Source: Coix lacryma-jobi var. lacryma-jobi
Taxonomy: Eukaryota > Streptophyta > Magnoliopsida > Poales > Poaceae
NCBI GenBank assembly: GCA_009763385.1
Contig: CM019824.1
Location: forward strand, 108,332,660-108,396,659
Direction: 5' to 3'
Length of the DNA stretch: 64,000 nucleotides
Numbering within the stretch: position 1 is the first letter of the stretch; the number at the start of each line of letters is the position of its first letter. Below the pieces are notes generated by a model. That model had not been told where the DNA came from, did not search any database, and was given only the letters and a program-made list of their open reading frames with translations. Made by a program: the position numbers and the translations under genes. This document shows positions 54,932 through 64,000 of this stretch, piece by piece.

Positions 54932-55025
54932 TTTCCCCGAGTGGGTGTACATAAGAACTGTTGGGGTCCAGGCAACCTTAAATTGTTGGGCCTCGGCCAA
55001 CCCCACGCTTGGGCTGGCTGTATCA

Positions 55026-55030
55026 CCATG
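55026..55030. repeat. Target-site duplication CCATG, right copy (TRIM)
   Basis: Pairs with 51563-51567; X LTR sequence resumes with GGCATGGTCACTTC. Confidence 0.92.
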
Positions 55031-55383
55031 GGCATGGTCACTTCTTATCTTCCCTGATGCTTTTGTGAACCTGATCAGGCTGATGGCACCGTATTGAAAA
55101 CAAACTGAACTTATGTTTAAAACTATGTTGCTTCTGCTACTGTTTCCAAACTATGGTTTGCAATATTGTTTCGTACTCCGATGTATTTGAACTATGTGCA
55201 AACTGTGAAGTAACTTGTGGACATGTACTCTGAACTATTACGATCTTGGCTGATATTGAAATGATTAGAAATCCTTCGAGATTTCCGGACTACCGGGTTT
55301 GTACGTGCTTAGGTACATGATAATCTTTGCGGAAGCAGAGATTTCGGTGCTTAATCTGATATAAATTGGTCGGTTCTGTCACA
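55031..55383 (+). repeat. X 3' LTR, last piece
   Basis: Matches 29645-29997 of the 5' LTR and ends GGTTCTGTCACA before the ACCAG duplication. Confidence 0.93.
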
Positions 55384-55388
55384 ACCAG
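55384..55388. repeat. Target-site duplication ACCAG, right copy (X)
   Basis: Pairs with 26035-26039. Confidence 0.95.
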
Positions 55389-55897
55389 TCCACAGGATGT
55401 TGGTCGACAGCGAGGCGATTGTGAACCTAATGCCATACTTGTTTTACCATAAGCTTGGTGGTATTGATGAAGAGCTGGTTAAGACCAACATGACCATCAC
55501 TGGACTTGGAGGAGGAGAGCCTATCCCGACCAAAGGAGTTGCGTCCATGCAGCTTACTATTGGGAATAAGACTTTGGCCACTGCTTTCTTCGTCGCCGAT
55601 ATACAAGGTAGCTATAACCTTATACTTGGGCATGATTGGATTCATGCTAATTGGTGCATTCCTTCCAGTCTACGTCAATTTCTCATTCAGTGGTTCGGTG
55701 ACGATGTGGAAATTGTGCACTCAGACTCATCTTCTTATGTAGCTGCAGCCGATGCTCCTTTGCTCAGGGGGCATGATGCTATTGCCTGTTTGTCTGGTCG
55801 GGACCTTTCTGATTTTCAATTCATTAGAGTTACCAAGGAAGGTTTTGTACCGGTGTCCTTAAACCCGATTGACAATCAGTTCAACATTATCATGTAA
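55389..55897 (+). pseudogene. Y aspartic protease
   Basis: Joined to 26039 the frame gives NGTPVHRMLVDSEAIVNLMPY; the catalytic D is present but the following Gly of DSG is Glu, which should inactivate it. GLGGGEPIPTKGVASMQLTI and YNLILGHDWIHANWCIPSSL are the C-terminal protease blocks. The frame is open to 55895-55897, then decays. Confidence 0.85.
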
Positions 55898-56002
55898 TTT
55901 AATGGATGCTAATGTTGATTGGTTAAAACATCATATTGAACAATATCAGACTTTAAAGACCGATGCTTGTGAAGCTTTGATGATTTCGATGAGCTAAATA
56001 AG

Positions 56003-57354
56003 TTGGACAAAGGTTTCACGTCGGCTGACCCCTTAGAACAAGTTAATATTGGGGACGGTTCTATGCCTAGGCCGACATTTGTAAATCAGAATTTAGGAGC
56101 CGATTATAAACTGGGATTGATTGCGCTTTTGAAAGAGTATGTCGATTGCTTTGCATGGAATTATACGGAAATGTCTGGATTAAGTCGAGAGCTTGTTGAA
56201 CATCGGCTCCCCATTAAACCTGGGTTCAGGCCTTTCAAACAACATCCGTCGTTTTAGCTCTACAATATATGACCGGGTTAAAGAAGAAATTAATCGGTTA
56301 TTACAAGCGGGGTTTATTCAACCATGCAGGTATGCTAGTGGGTCTCTAATATTGTGCCTGTTGAGAAAAAGGACACTGGTAAGATCAGAGTCTGTATTGA
56401 TTTTAGAGACTTAAATAAAGCTACTCCCAAGGTTGAGTATCCTATGCCCATAGCCGATATGCTGATCAACGATGCTTCAGGACACCAGATTGTTAGCTTT
56501 CTTGATGGCAACGCTGGTTATAATTAGATATTTATGGCCAAAGAAGACATGTCTAAAACTGCCTTTATTTGTCCTGGGTTGTTGGTCTCTTTGAGTGGGT
56601 TGTGATGACATTTGGTTTGAAGAATGCAGGTGCTACTTATCAACGTGCTATGAATTTGATCTTTCATGATCTAATTGGTGTGATCATGGAAGTATATATT
56701 GACGATATTGTCATCAAATCGGTTGCCTATGTGTCTCATTTAGCCGATTTACGTCTTGCGTTTGAAAGGATGCGCCGCTGTGGATTGAAGATGAACCCAC
56801 TGAAATATGCTTTTGGTGTGTCGGCTGGGAAGTTCATATGATTTATTATTCATGATAAGGGCATAGAGATTGATCCTAAGAGGATAGAAAAGATTAAGAA
56901 AGTTGAGGCGCCTACATGCAAAAAGGACTTACAAAAGTTCTTAGGGAAGGTGAACTATTTGAGAAGGTTTTTTGCAAACTTGTCTAGGAAGATTATTCCT
57001 TTTACCCCCATATTAAAGTTGAAGAACGAATCTGAATTCACTTGAGGGGCAGAGCAACAAAAGGCATTTGATAAGATAAAGGAATATTTGTCATCTCCAC
57101 CGGCTCTTCGAGCACCAAAGAGAGGAGTTCCTTTCAGATTATATGTTGCTGCCGAAGAGAAAGTCATCGGAGCTGTCTTGATGCAATAAGACAAAGGTAA
57201 AGAATATGTGATCCCTTATATTGGTCGTCGTCTTCTTGATCCCAAGACAAGGTACACCCATATTGAGAAATTATGTTTATCATTGTACTACGCTTGTGCT
57301 AAAATGAGACATTATTTATTATCTAGTACATGTGTGGTTGCATGCTAGGCCGAT
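56003..57354 (+). pseudogene. Y reverse transcriptase and first RNase H
   Basis: 56003-56257 carries CFAWNYTEMSGLSRELVEHR, the RT N-terminus. Frame changes follow near 56257 and 56340; VEKKDTGKIRVCIDFRDLNK is then visible, and after another shift near 56575 the palm FEWVVMTFGLKNAGATYQR and intact catalytic YIDD (about 56695-56706). Further parts read GIEIDPKRIEKIKKVEAP, FLGKVNYLRRFFANLSRK and, for RNase H, RLYVAAEEKVIGAVL and RYTHIEKLCLSLYYACAKMR. At least six stops or shifts are present. Confidence 0.87.
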
Positions 57355-57906
57355 GTGATTAAGCACATGTTATATCAGCCAATCCTTAGTGGGAGGGTAG
57401 GCAAATGGGCGTATGAATTAATTGAATATGACTTGACTTATGAACCATTGAAAGCATTAAAAGGTCAAGTTCTTGCTGATTTCATTGTTGAACATGGTAT
57501 TGATTTAGAAGATGAGATCAGTTACCTTACTTTTATGCCATGGAAACTTTATTTCGATAGATCGGCTTGTAAGGAGGGCCAAGGTGTTGGTGTGGTCATT
57601 ATTTCTCCTAACGGCGCTGAATTTGAAATGTTAAGCCAATTAGATTACTTTTGTACTAATAATCATGCCGAATATGAAGCTTTGTTATTCGGTTTAGAAA
57701 TATTGTGTTCCATGGGAGCTAAACATGTTGAGGCTTATGACGATTCCTTACTAATAGTGCAACAAGTTACTGGTGAATTTCAATGTCTAGAAGGGTCGCT
57801 GAATGTTTATCTTGATATGTGCTTTGATATCATTGCTCACTTTACCGAATTCCAAATTCGGCATATACCAAGGCATGAAAATCATAAGGCTAACATGCTA
57901 GCTTAG
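57355..57906 (+). pseudogene. Y second (archaeal-like) RNase H
   Basis: Open for 183 codons. GRVGKWAYELIEYDLTYEP and KGQVLADFIVEH lead into WKLYFDRSACKEGQGVGVV, where the Gly after the first catalytic Asp is Arg. NHAEYEALLFGLE has the Glu and YDDSLLIVQQ the next Asp; the last site reads NHKANMLA where family members have an Asp. TAG ends it. The presence of a second RNase H supports Tat affiliation. Confidence 0.88.
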
Positions 57907-57960
57907 CAAGCATCCAGTTATAGTGTCAGTAGGCGTAACTTTCACATAAAAGGAAAGTCG

Positions 57961-58740
57961 ATGCATCAGTGTTCAGAAATTTTGTATACGGGGCGTAAAG
58001 AATCGGTTCAATCGGCTCGTTTAGCCAACCAGATTGATTTTGAATCAATTCAGTCGATCTGTTCGGGATACCAGGTCAATTTGAAATCTACCTGGTCGGG
58101 TAGCTCGGTCGACCAGGTTTATTGTACATTAAATTGGTCAATCCGTCTGATTGACCTGGTCGATCTTGGAACATTTGGCCCAATTGATTCATCTGGAGAA
58201 TTTCTAAATTGGTCTGAGTCAATTATTAATGGGCATGAGACCGATTTAGAAGATTGGAGGACTCCCTCATTGAAATATCTTCGTGATCCAAATACTAGAG
58301 TTGATCAGAGTATTCGGCGAAGTGTGTTCAAGTATATATTGTGTAATGATGAGCTTTACCGGAGAACCGCCGAAGACTTATTACTTAAGTGTTTGGGATT
58401 TGATCAAGCAAGAGTAGCTATGGGAGAAGTCCATGAAGGTATTTGTGGTACTCATCAATCGGCCCCAAAGATGAAATGGTTATTACGAAGAGCTGGGTTT
58501 TATTGGCCTACCATGATGACCGATTGTTTTTGTTACTACAAAGGGTGTGAAGAATGCCAACGGTTTGAAAATATACAGCTTGCACCTGCTGCTATGCTTC
58601 ATCCTATCGTCAAACCGTGGCCTTTTCGAGGTTGGGGGCTAGACTTTATTGGCCAGATTCATCCCCATCATCAAAGGGACATCATTTTGTTCTGGTCGCT
58701 ACAGATTATTTCACTAAGTGGACCGAAGCGGTACCTTTGA
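57961..58740 (+). pseudogene. Y spacer and integrase, N-terminal part
   Basis: 57961-58260 is a spacer with repeated Ser/Asn/Gln and many GACCAGG or GGTCGG words in DNA. The integrase zinc finger follows: GEVHEGICGTHQSAPKMKW, RRAGFYWPTMMTD and CEECQRF. The core begins WPFRGWGLDFIGQI with the first catalytic Asp. A shift near 58670 moves the rest to another frame. Confidence 0.87.
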
Positions 58741-59512
58741 AGAACATGACACATAAGGAGGTAATTGAGTTTATTACTGAACATATTATACATAGATTTG
58801 GCATCCCTCAAACATTGACTACAGATCAAGGAACTTCTTTAATTTCTAAAGAAGTGCGGGATTTGGTCGAATTATATAAGATAAAGATGCTCAATTCATC
58901 TCCATATTATGCTCAAGCTAATGACCAAGCTGAGTCTAGTAACAAGACTTTGATCAAACTTATCAAGAAGAAGAGATCGAGGATAACCCGAGGAGGTGGC
59001 ATGAGATTTTGTCTGAAGCTTTGTGGGCTCATCGTATATCAAGACATGGTGCCACGAAAGTTACTCCTTTCGAGCTGGTATATGGTCAAGAAGCAGTGTT
59101 GCCAATTGAGGTGAATTTAGATGCATATACACTTGCTAAGCAAAATGATTTATCTGTTGTTATGTATCATGATGCCATGATGGACAACATTCATGAAGTG
59201 ACCGATAAGAGTTTAAAAGCTCTCAAGGAGATAGAGAAAGTCAAAGCCCGGGTTGCCAAAGCTTATAATAAGAAGGTAAAGAGTAAATCATTCCATGTGG
59301 GAGAGTTAGTATGGAAAACTATACTGCCGCTTGGATCAAAGAGCAATAAGTTTGGCAAGTGGTCACCGAGTTGGGAAGGTCCTTATAAAGTGACCAAAGT
59401 GATATTCGAAAATGCATATGTGCTGAAGACGTTACAAGGTGAAAGTCTCCCAAGAGCAATAAACGAAAGGTATTTGAAAAATTATTTTCCATGTGTATGG
59501 CAAGAAGCCTGA
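58617..59512 (+). pseudogene. Y integrase core and C-terminus
   Basis: After the shift: VLVATDYFTKWTEAVPLKN, TLTTDQGTSLISKEVRD with the second Asp (TTDQG for the usual TDNG), NDQAESSNKTLIKLI with the Glu. A shift near 59000 leads to LSEALWAHRISRHGATKVTP, FELVYGQEAVLPIEVNLD and WEGPYKVTKVIFENAYVL, ending at the natural stop 59510-59512 (PCVWQEA). No chromodomain. Confidence 0.87.
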
Positions 59513-59529
59513 GTGCCTTCCAAACAATG

Positions 59530-61414
59530 TGAAGGACCGAGAATGCTATACAAAGGCGACCCGAGGGGGGTGAATGGGAGCTTCAAATTTCTTCCTAGAA
59601 ACTCGCCCAAGTTCACGCAAATCAACTAGTGACAAGCTGAACTAGTGATTCAGGCTATTTTGCAAAGCGTGAAGCCCAATTTCTGTAGAGCACGGAGTCG
59701 GGAATCCAACCCAAAAAGCGGATCTCAAATCAGACAACAAAGGAGCGAACTGCGGATGAAACGAGCAGAACAGAACTGACCGGACACTGTCTGCGTCCGA
59801 TCAGCGAGGCCCCGACGCGTCTGGTCTGCAGAAACCCATTCAGGGTCTTCTCTCTGTTGGACCGGACTCACTGAGTCTGAGCGTTCGATCACAGCCTGAG
59901 CGTCCGGTCACGTAAAAACACAGACGATGAACAGTACAAACGTAGAGTCCGGTCACAGAAGAAAAGGAGCGTCCGGTCAAATCGTAGAGCAGAACAGTGA
60001 AGATGTTCAACGACCGGACTCTCTACCTAGCGTCTGGTCAGCCCGACTCGTGCGTCTGGTCACCCCGACGCAGTGCAGTTCATCCACCGATTCGACTCGA
60101 TCTCACCCAAAACGAATCCTCTGGGGCTCAAACTCGGTGAGATGAGTCACAGGGAGGATATTGAGCTACTCCTAGGAGATCATGGCTCGAACCTATCTCC
60201 AAATCGATGAATCGAAGAAATCGGGGGGCAAAGGGAAGAGAACCGACCCAAATCGAAGAATCGACCGATCTACTTGTTCGTGAGGATTGAGATGAATTCC
60301 TTCGATGGAAATGTTCTCCTCACATCAAACAACAAGTTGATTCAAGTGGATTCAAAAAGGACGCAGCGAGGAGGGAGATCGAGTGACGGGACAATCGTGG
60401 AGAAAATGAAGAACGCGAAGAACAAGTTCAAAATGCAAATCACAACAACGAATTCAACCGTGTCTTGAACCCACGAGACTACAGTGAGATTACGGTCTCA
60501 CTTTCTCAAAATCTCAGGAACACAAAGGTATGATTTGCCATCTCTGCGGATCTCAGTAGCTACAGCAGGGATTGGGAGAGCAGGAAACCCTAGAAGGAAA
60601 ATAGCAATGACTGAGATAGATTGGAGGGAGGGGTTACCACTCCTTATATAACCTAATATAATTATTCCCCTTCTACCCCTACTGCTAATGAGCGGACAGG
60701 CTAACCCTAAGGGTATTCCTGACCAACTCGAGGTGTAGTCGATCCGACGGCCACGCCCGCACATCTGGTAGCTTTGCCTCGACGCGACTAACCCGATGCC
60801 GCCACATGCCGCCTCATGCCGCTCGTCTGTTTCCTGGACCTCCTCGTTGGTTTTGAGGCCGAAACCGGGAAACCAGTCGTCCATCGCCTGAGTTTTGTGG
60901 TCCGCACTCAGAAACCCGCCAGCGCCCAGGTTTTGAGGCCCAAACCTGGAAACTGTCCTCAGCATGAGTTTTGTGGCGCAAACTCGAAAACCCGCAGCAC
61001 TTAGGTTTTGTGGCCAAAACCTGGAAACCGTCCACCCGGTGGTTTTTCTGTGGCTCAACAACCAAACCGACACCGTAGAGGGGATGCACCGCCCGTGCAC
61101 CCCGTCCACCGACACGTGTCCCCAGGTCCACGACCCGAGCCACGTCGTGTCCCGCAAGTCTCCGCTCGTCGCTGTCCCAGGCTGTCAGCCACCACAGCTG
61201 ATCCTCAGGCCACCGGTCCCTCAGTCCAAGCCTCACGTCCGCCCTTCACCGCTCCGGGTCCATCGGCACGACACGTCTCTACTTGACCTTCACCTTGCCT
61301 TCGATCACTGTCTCCGTGCTCGATACCTGCACAACACAAGCCAAAGAACATGCGCATCAAACCAGTTGACAATCACTCATCACTCAAGATCCGGCATACA
61401 CCCATGTATCCACA
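59530..61414 (-). repeat. Copia C 3' LTR
   Basis: 1885 bp, plus-strand ends TGAAGGACCGAGAATGC and ATGTATCCACA. It carries a cluster of GCGTCCGGTCA-type motifs (about 59780-60065) and a hairpin array (about 60846-61075) with stems such as GGTTTT/AAACC, AGGTTT/AAACCT, GAGTTT/AAACTC and one decayed unit. Confidence 0.92.
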
Positions 61415-63099
61415 ATCTCCCCCTTGATGAGTGCATTGTCAACTACCGACACAAATCATATGAAGCTAGAAGAGAAATAAAGGAGAGAGAGTAGAGAATT
61501 CGTTCAAATGACCCAAAAGCATATCAAAGCCGAAAGAAGGTCAAGTGGAGTGAGGAAAACAACTTGGTCCCCAAAGACATGAGCAACGGCTTGACGCAAC
61601 CAAGCAAAGCAAAGCTAGCCCTCAAGTAGAGGCAGAACAGGGCTCAACACCGCTAGCAAGAAAGCTCGATACCAACTAAAAAACTGGAGAGAAAACTCGA
61701 TACCAATTGAAGAGCTAGAGAGAAAGGTCGATACCAATTAGACGCAAGCTCGATACCAGCTTAAGCAAAATCAATTGGAGGGCAACTGAAAGGCGTAAGG
61801 ACATGCAACAATGCTAATCCCTCAAGAAAGAGGCAAAGGCTCAACATAACTAGCTGCAAAAGCACTCCATACCAATTGAAAATAAAAGGCATTCCATACC
61901 AATTGAAAATAATGCTCCAAACCAACCGAACCAATTTAAAACTCATTAACTGAGCAAACTCCCCCTGGACATGAGCTCCCCCTTCAATAATGCACACAAC
62001 TAGGATATGATTTGTCAAATTTCTCCCCCTTAGTTCATAATGAACAAACAAGTTTCTCTTCCTCAAATGTATATGAGTCAGAAATGAAGATTAGCAGCTT
62101 CAAGAATATAGTCGATAGAATGAAAAGATGCTCTAAAGAGTGCTGATCCGATGACTCAACAACACGTACAAATGCCAGCAAAGGCTCAACCTGATCACTA
62201 AATACAAAATATGAACATATGAGCAAAGTGAGCAGTTTTAAGCCATTAAGAAAAGAGTTTCACCATCAAAATAGCACTGAACATGTATAGACAGGAAGTC
62301 AAACAAGTGCTAAACATGTATACAAGGTGAACTACCCCTAGCAAAGTTCAATCATCATGCTATAGAATGAAACATAGACTTGTGTTTTCAAAATTTTATC
62401 GGAGTTGCAGTGGTGAAATTACACAAGTTCAAATATTAGCATGTGATAGCGAGAGGTTGAAAGCATGCCATTGCCTAACTTTTCAACCGAGCTAGGCCTA
62501 TGCATAAGCAATCAGAAGCTTAAAGCAACGGTTTCGGTCTTACACTACACGGCTCAAGTTTAACTCAATGTGCAAAGAGAAATAGTCTCGATACTGTGAT
62601 GTGCTGACAAGCAATCCCATCTCGATCTTTTCAGTTCACTTAAACTTGGTTCAATTTTAAAGCAGTATATGAACGTACCAAGCAAGTGAATGACTCAGAA
62701 CTAGAGACATAGCAACCTAGCATATATGAAAAGCACAAGTGATTTCAACACATTCTACACATGCTAGTTGCCAATCTCAATGGTGAAAGTTTCAAAATTT
62801 TAAGTTCATTAAGCATATTCACCATTCATAAAACAGCTCAGCTCACAACATGTATCAGTGATCAAAAGGAGCCTAAGCTACAAGCATCATCATATAGCAT
62901 CGGAGCATACACTAAACAAAGCATAGATTCATTCTAAGGAATATAGTCATGAAGCTCAGAAATGCAAGGATGCATTATGAAATGCAAAGACTAAACTATC
63001 AAGAACGAAAACAAATCAAAACAAAAGAAGTCAGACTATGATACAATAGACAAAATGCTTCCCCCATATAAAAAGGGAAACACACACCAAGCTCACCTC
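61415..63099 (-). other. Copia C 3' noncoding region with polypurine tracts
   Basis: About 1.7 kb homologous to the regions in A and B. Tracts (plus strand) are ATCTCCCCCTTGATG at 61415, CTCCCCCTGG at about 61962, CTCCCCCTTC at about 61977 and TTCTCCCCCTTAG at about 62021. PBS-like repeats are at 61664-61760. No coding frame was found. Confidence 0.72.
61664..61760 (-). repeat. PBS-like TTGGTATCGAGC repeats (copia C)
   Basis: Four copies read on the minus strand as TTGGTATCGAGC or a close form: 61664-61675, 61696-61707, 61727-61738 and 61748-61759. Two weaker copies with CATACCAATTGAA lie at about 61867 and 61896. They differ from the tRNA-iMet site by a missing A. Confidence 0.78.
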
Positions 63100-63713
63100 T
63101 CAACCTATTAAAGGTTGATTATGAGTATCGGCCAATTGATTGTGAGTATCTACATGCCTAAGGTCGATATCACCCTTCTCAAAATGGTCTCGCAGAAAAT
63201 GAAATCGCACATCTATGTGTTTGGTCTTAGAATGCAGCACGGGGTTCTTAGCAATGCTAATCGCACACGTACTGTCACAAAGCAAAGGAACTCGAGAAAA
63301 ACTCAGACCAAAATCACGCAAAGTGGCCATCATCCAAAGCAACTGGGAACAGCAGCTAGCCGCAACAACATACTCAGCCTTTGTGGTAGATTGGGGGACA
63401 CTAGACTGCTTGCGAGAAGACCAAGATACAAGAGAAGAGCCCAAAAACTGACAAGTCCCAGAAGTGGACTTGCGCTCAAGTCGGTAACCAGCAAAATCGG
63501 CATCAGAATAACTGCAAAGGGAAAGGGTGGAAGAAGCAGAATACCAAATCCCAAACTCTGGAGTGAAACAAAGGTACCTCATAATGCGCTTGACCGCCTG
63601 ACGGTGAGAAGTGCGCGGCGACGCTTGAAAGCGTGCGCAAAGACACACTGCGAACTGGATGTCCGGGCGTGTCGCTGTCAGGTACATCAGTGACCCGATC
63701 ATACTCTGGTACT
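63100..63713 (-). pseudogene. Copia C RNase H and end of RT (partial)
   Basis: Reads KYQSMIGSLMYLTATRPDIQ from 63713, then the RNase H motifs SYSDADFAGYRLERKSTSG, TTKAEYVVAASCCSQLLW (Lys replaces the catalytic-site Glu neighbour in TTEAEY), CDSTCAISIAKNP and RHVDTHNQLADTH. The LADIFTKPL end is replaced by a short out-of-frame repeat and stop at 63100. The first half of RT is beyond the 63714 insertion. Confidence 0.88.
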
Positions 63714-64000
63714 TGACAGACCGAAATGTTAGAGATATCATCAGAAGATGATTAATCGGACTAACCCTGGACGGCACGAGAGATCTGTTGGCGCAAAATA
63801 TGACACCTCACGCCTAACACACAGCAAGCCGAGAAGCTAGCTTCAATTGGGTGCCCGGACGGTTTGGAATCCGGAGACGTGCCAATCGGTTTGACCTGAA
63901 AACCAACAAGGGATAAAACTATGAGAATACCAATGGAACATGCCGGGTGAGACCAGACAGTTCCATATGTACGGCTTTGAAAGCCAATCACGATGGCACA
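63714..64000. mobile_element. Terminus of another LTR element inserted in copia C
   Basis: Copia homology stops at GGTACT (63708-63713) and new sequence begins TGACAGACCGAAATGTTAGAG, with a TG start like an LTR. Within it GACGGCACGAGAGATCTG and GTGCCCGGACGG recall a grass gypsy LTR family. Only 287 bp are visible, so class, strand and target duplication (expected GTACT) cannot be confirmed. Confidence 0.6.

Larger units (their letters stand above)
51568..55025 (+). mobile_element. TRIM-like element with inverted-repeat ends, host of a CACTA element
   Basis: Flanked by CCATG on both sides (51563-51567 and 55026-55030). The left end TGATGCATCC and right end GGCTGTATCA are the tips of a 79-bp inverted repeat (51568-51646 and 54947-55025). 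A tRNA-iMet PBS (51783) and lack of any coding capacity fit a terminal-repeat retrotransposon in miniature. After removing the CACTA insert and tandem duplication it is about 0.5 kb. The 5' LTR of X has the empty site (CCGTG, 29640-29644). Confidence 0.8.
26040..55383 (+). mobile_element. X, Del/Tekay-type chromovirus (Ty3/gypsy)
   Basis: This is a long-LTR gypsy element on the plus strand: 5' LTR 26040-29997, PBS, extra ORF, gag-protease, RT, RNase H, integrase with chromodomain, PPT, and a 3' LTR in three pieces (36575-39231, 50372-51567, 55031-55383) split by copia B and the TRIM nest. Without insertions it is about 14.7 kb. LTRs of about 4 kb and a C-terminal chromodomain fit the Tekay/Del lineage. 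The first 430 bp of the two LTRs differ by about 4% by eye, so X is older than G1. Many stops and shifts are present. Confidence 0.93.
55389..59529 (+). mobile_element. Element Y, right part: pol
   Basis: Continues Y from 26039. Protease, RT, two RNase H domains, spacer and integrase are recognisable on the plus strand but are cut by many stops and shifts. Copia C begins 17 bp after the pol stop; the 3' LTR of Y would lie beyond C, outside the window. Confidence 0.85.
59530..63713 (-). mobile_element. Copia C, Sirevirus-like, 3' half
   Basis: Minus-strand relative of A and B. Seen here are the 3' LTR (59530-61414), the noncoding region and part of RNase H. The left flank is CAATG (59525-59529). 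At 63714 it is interrupted inside RT by another LTR element, and the remainder lies outside the window. Confidence 0.9.

Overview
The window is plant nuclear DNA made almost entirely of nested LTR retrotransposons. No host gene, tRNA, rRNA or CRISPR array could be supported. A grass (Poaceae, probably panicoid) is suggested by the element types: Sirevirus-like copia elements with polypurine-rich 3' ends, a Tat-lineage gypsy element with a tRNA-Arg-type primer site, a long-LTR chromovirus, a CACTA element with GGGGCGGCT subterminal repeats, and a TRIM-like element. The species cannot be named from this sequence alone.

Layout. (1) Copia A (plus strand, 5' end outside the window) occupies 1-975 and 16165-21373. 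(2) It is split by gypsy element G1 (976-16164), which has two 1319-bp LTRs and a GATCC target duplication. (3) 21374-22444 is a flank with a GC-rich block and a possible DNA-transposon terminus. (4) A decayed Tat-like gypsy element Y occupies 22445-26039 and 55389-59529. (5) Y is split inside its protease codons by chromovirus X (26040-55383, ACCAG duplication, LTRs about 4 kb). (6) The 3' LTR of X is broken by copia B (39232-50366, minus strand, AGAGG duplication). (7) The same LTR is also broken by a TRIM-like element (51568-55025, CCATG duplication), which itself holds a CACTA element (51980-54931, TTT duplication). A later 1234-bp tandem duplication covers the left part of that nest. (8) Copia C (59530-63713, minus strand) sits just after the pol of Y and is broken at 63714 by the end of another LTR element that leaves the window.

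The insertion order follows from the breaks: Y, then X, then B and the TRIM, then CACTA, then the tandem duplication; A, then G1; C, then the 63714 element. The two G1 LTRs differ at 22 of 1319 sites by my eye count (about 1.7%), so G1 is young, yet gag and pol already carry stops and a frameshift. All autonomous-type elements here are broken; none looks able to move unaided.

The most unusual content is: (a) a multi-exon gene on the opposite strand of G1 (13624 down to 9472) with its own TATA box, consensus splice sites and in-phase joins; (b) arrays of short hairpins in the copia LTRs whose stem bases change while pairing is kept; (c) repeated PBS-like TTGGTATCGAGC motifs just before the copia 3' LTR; (d) a TRIM-like LTR that is itself a near-perfect palindrome; (e) an extra coding region upstream of gag in X; and (f) a perfect 32-bp inverted repeat that covers the gag start of Y.
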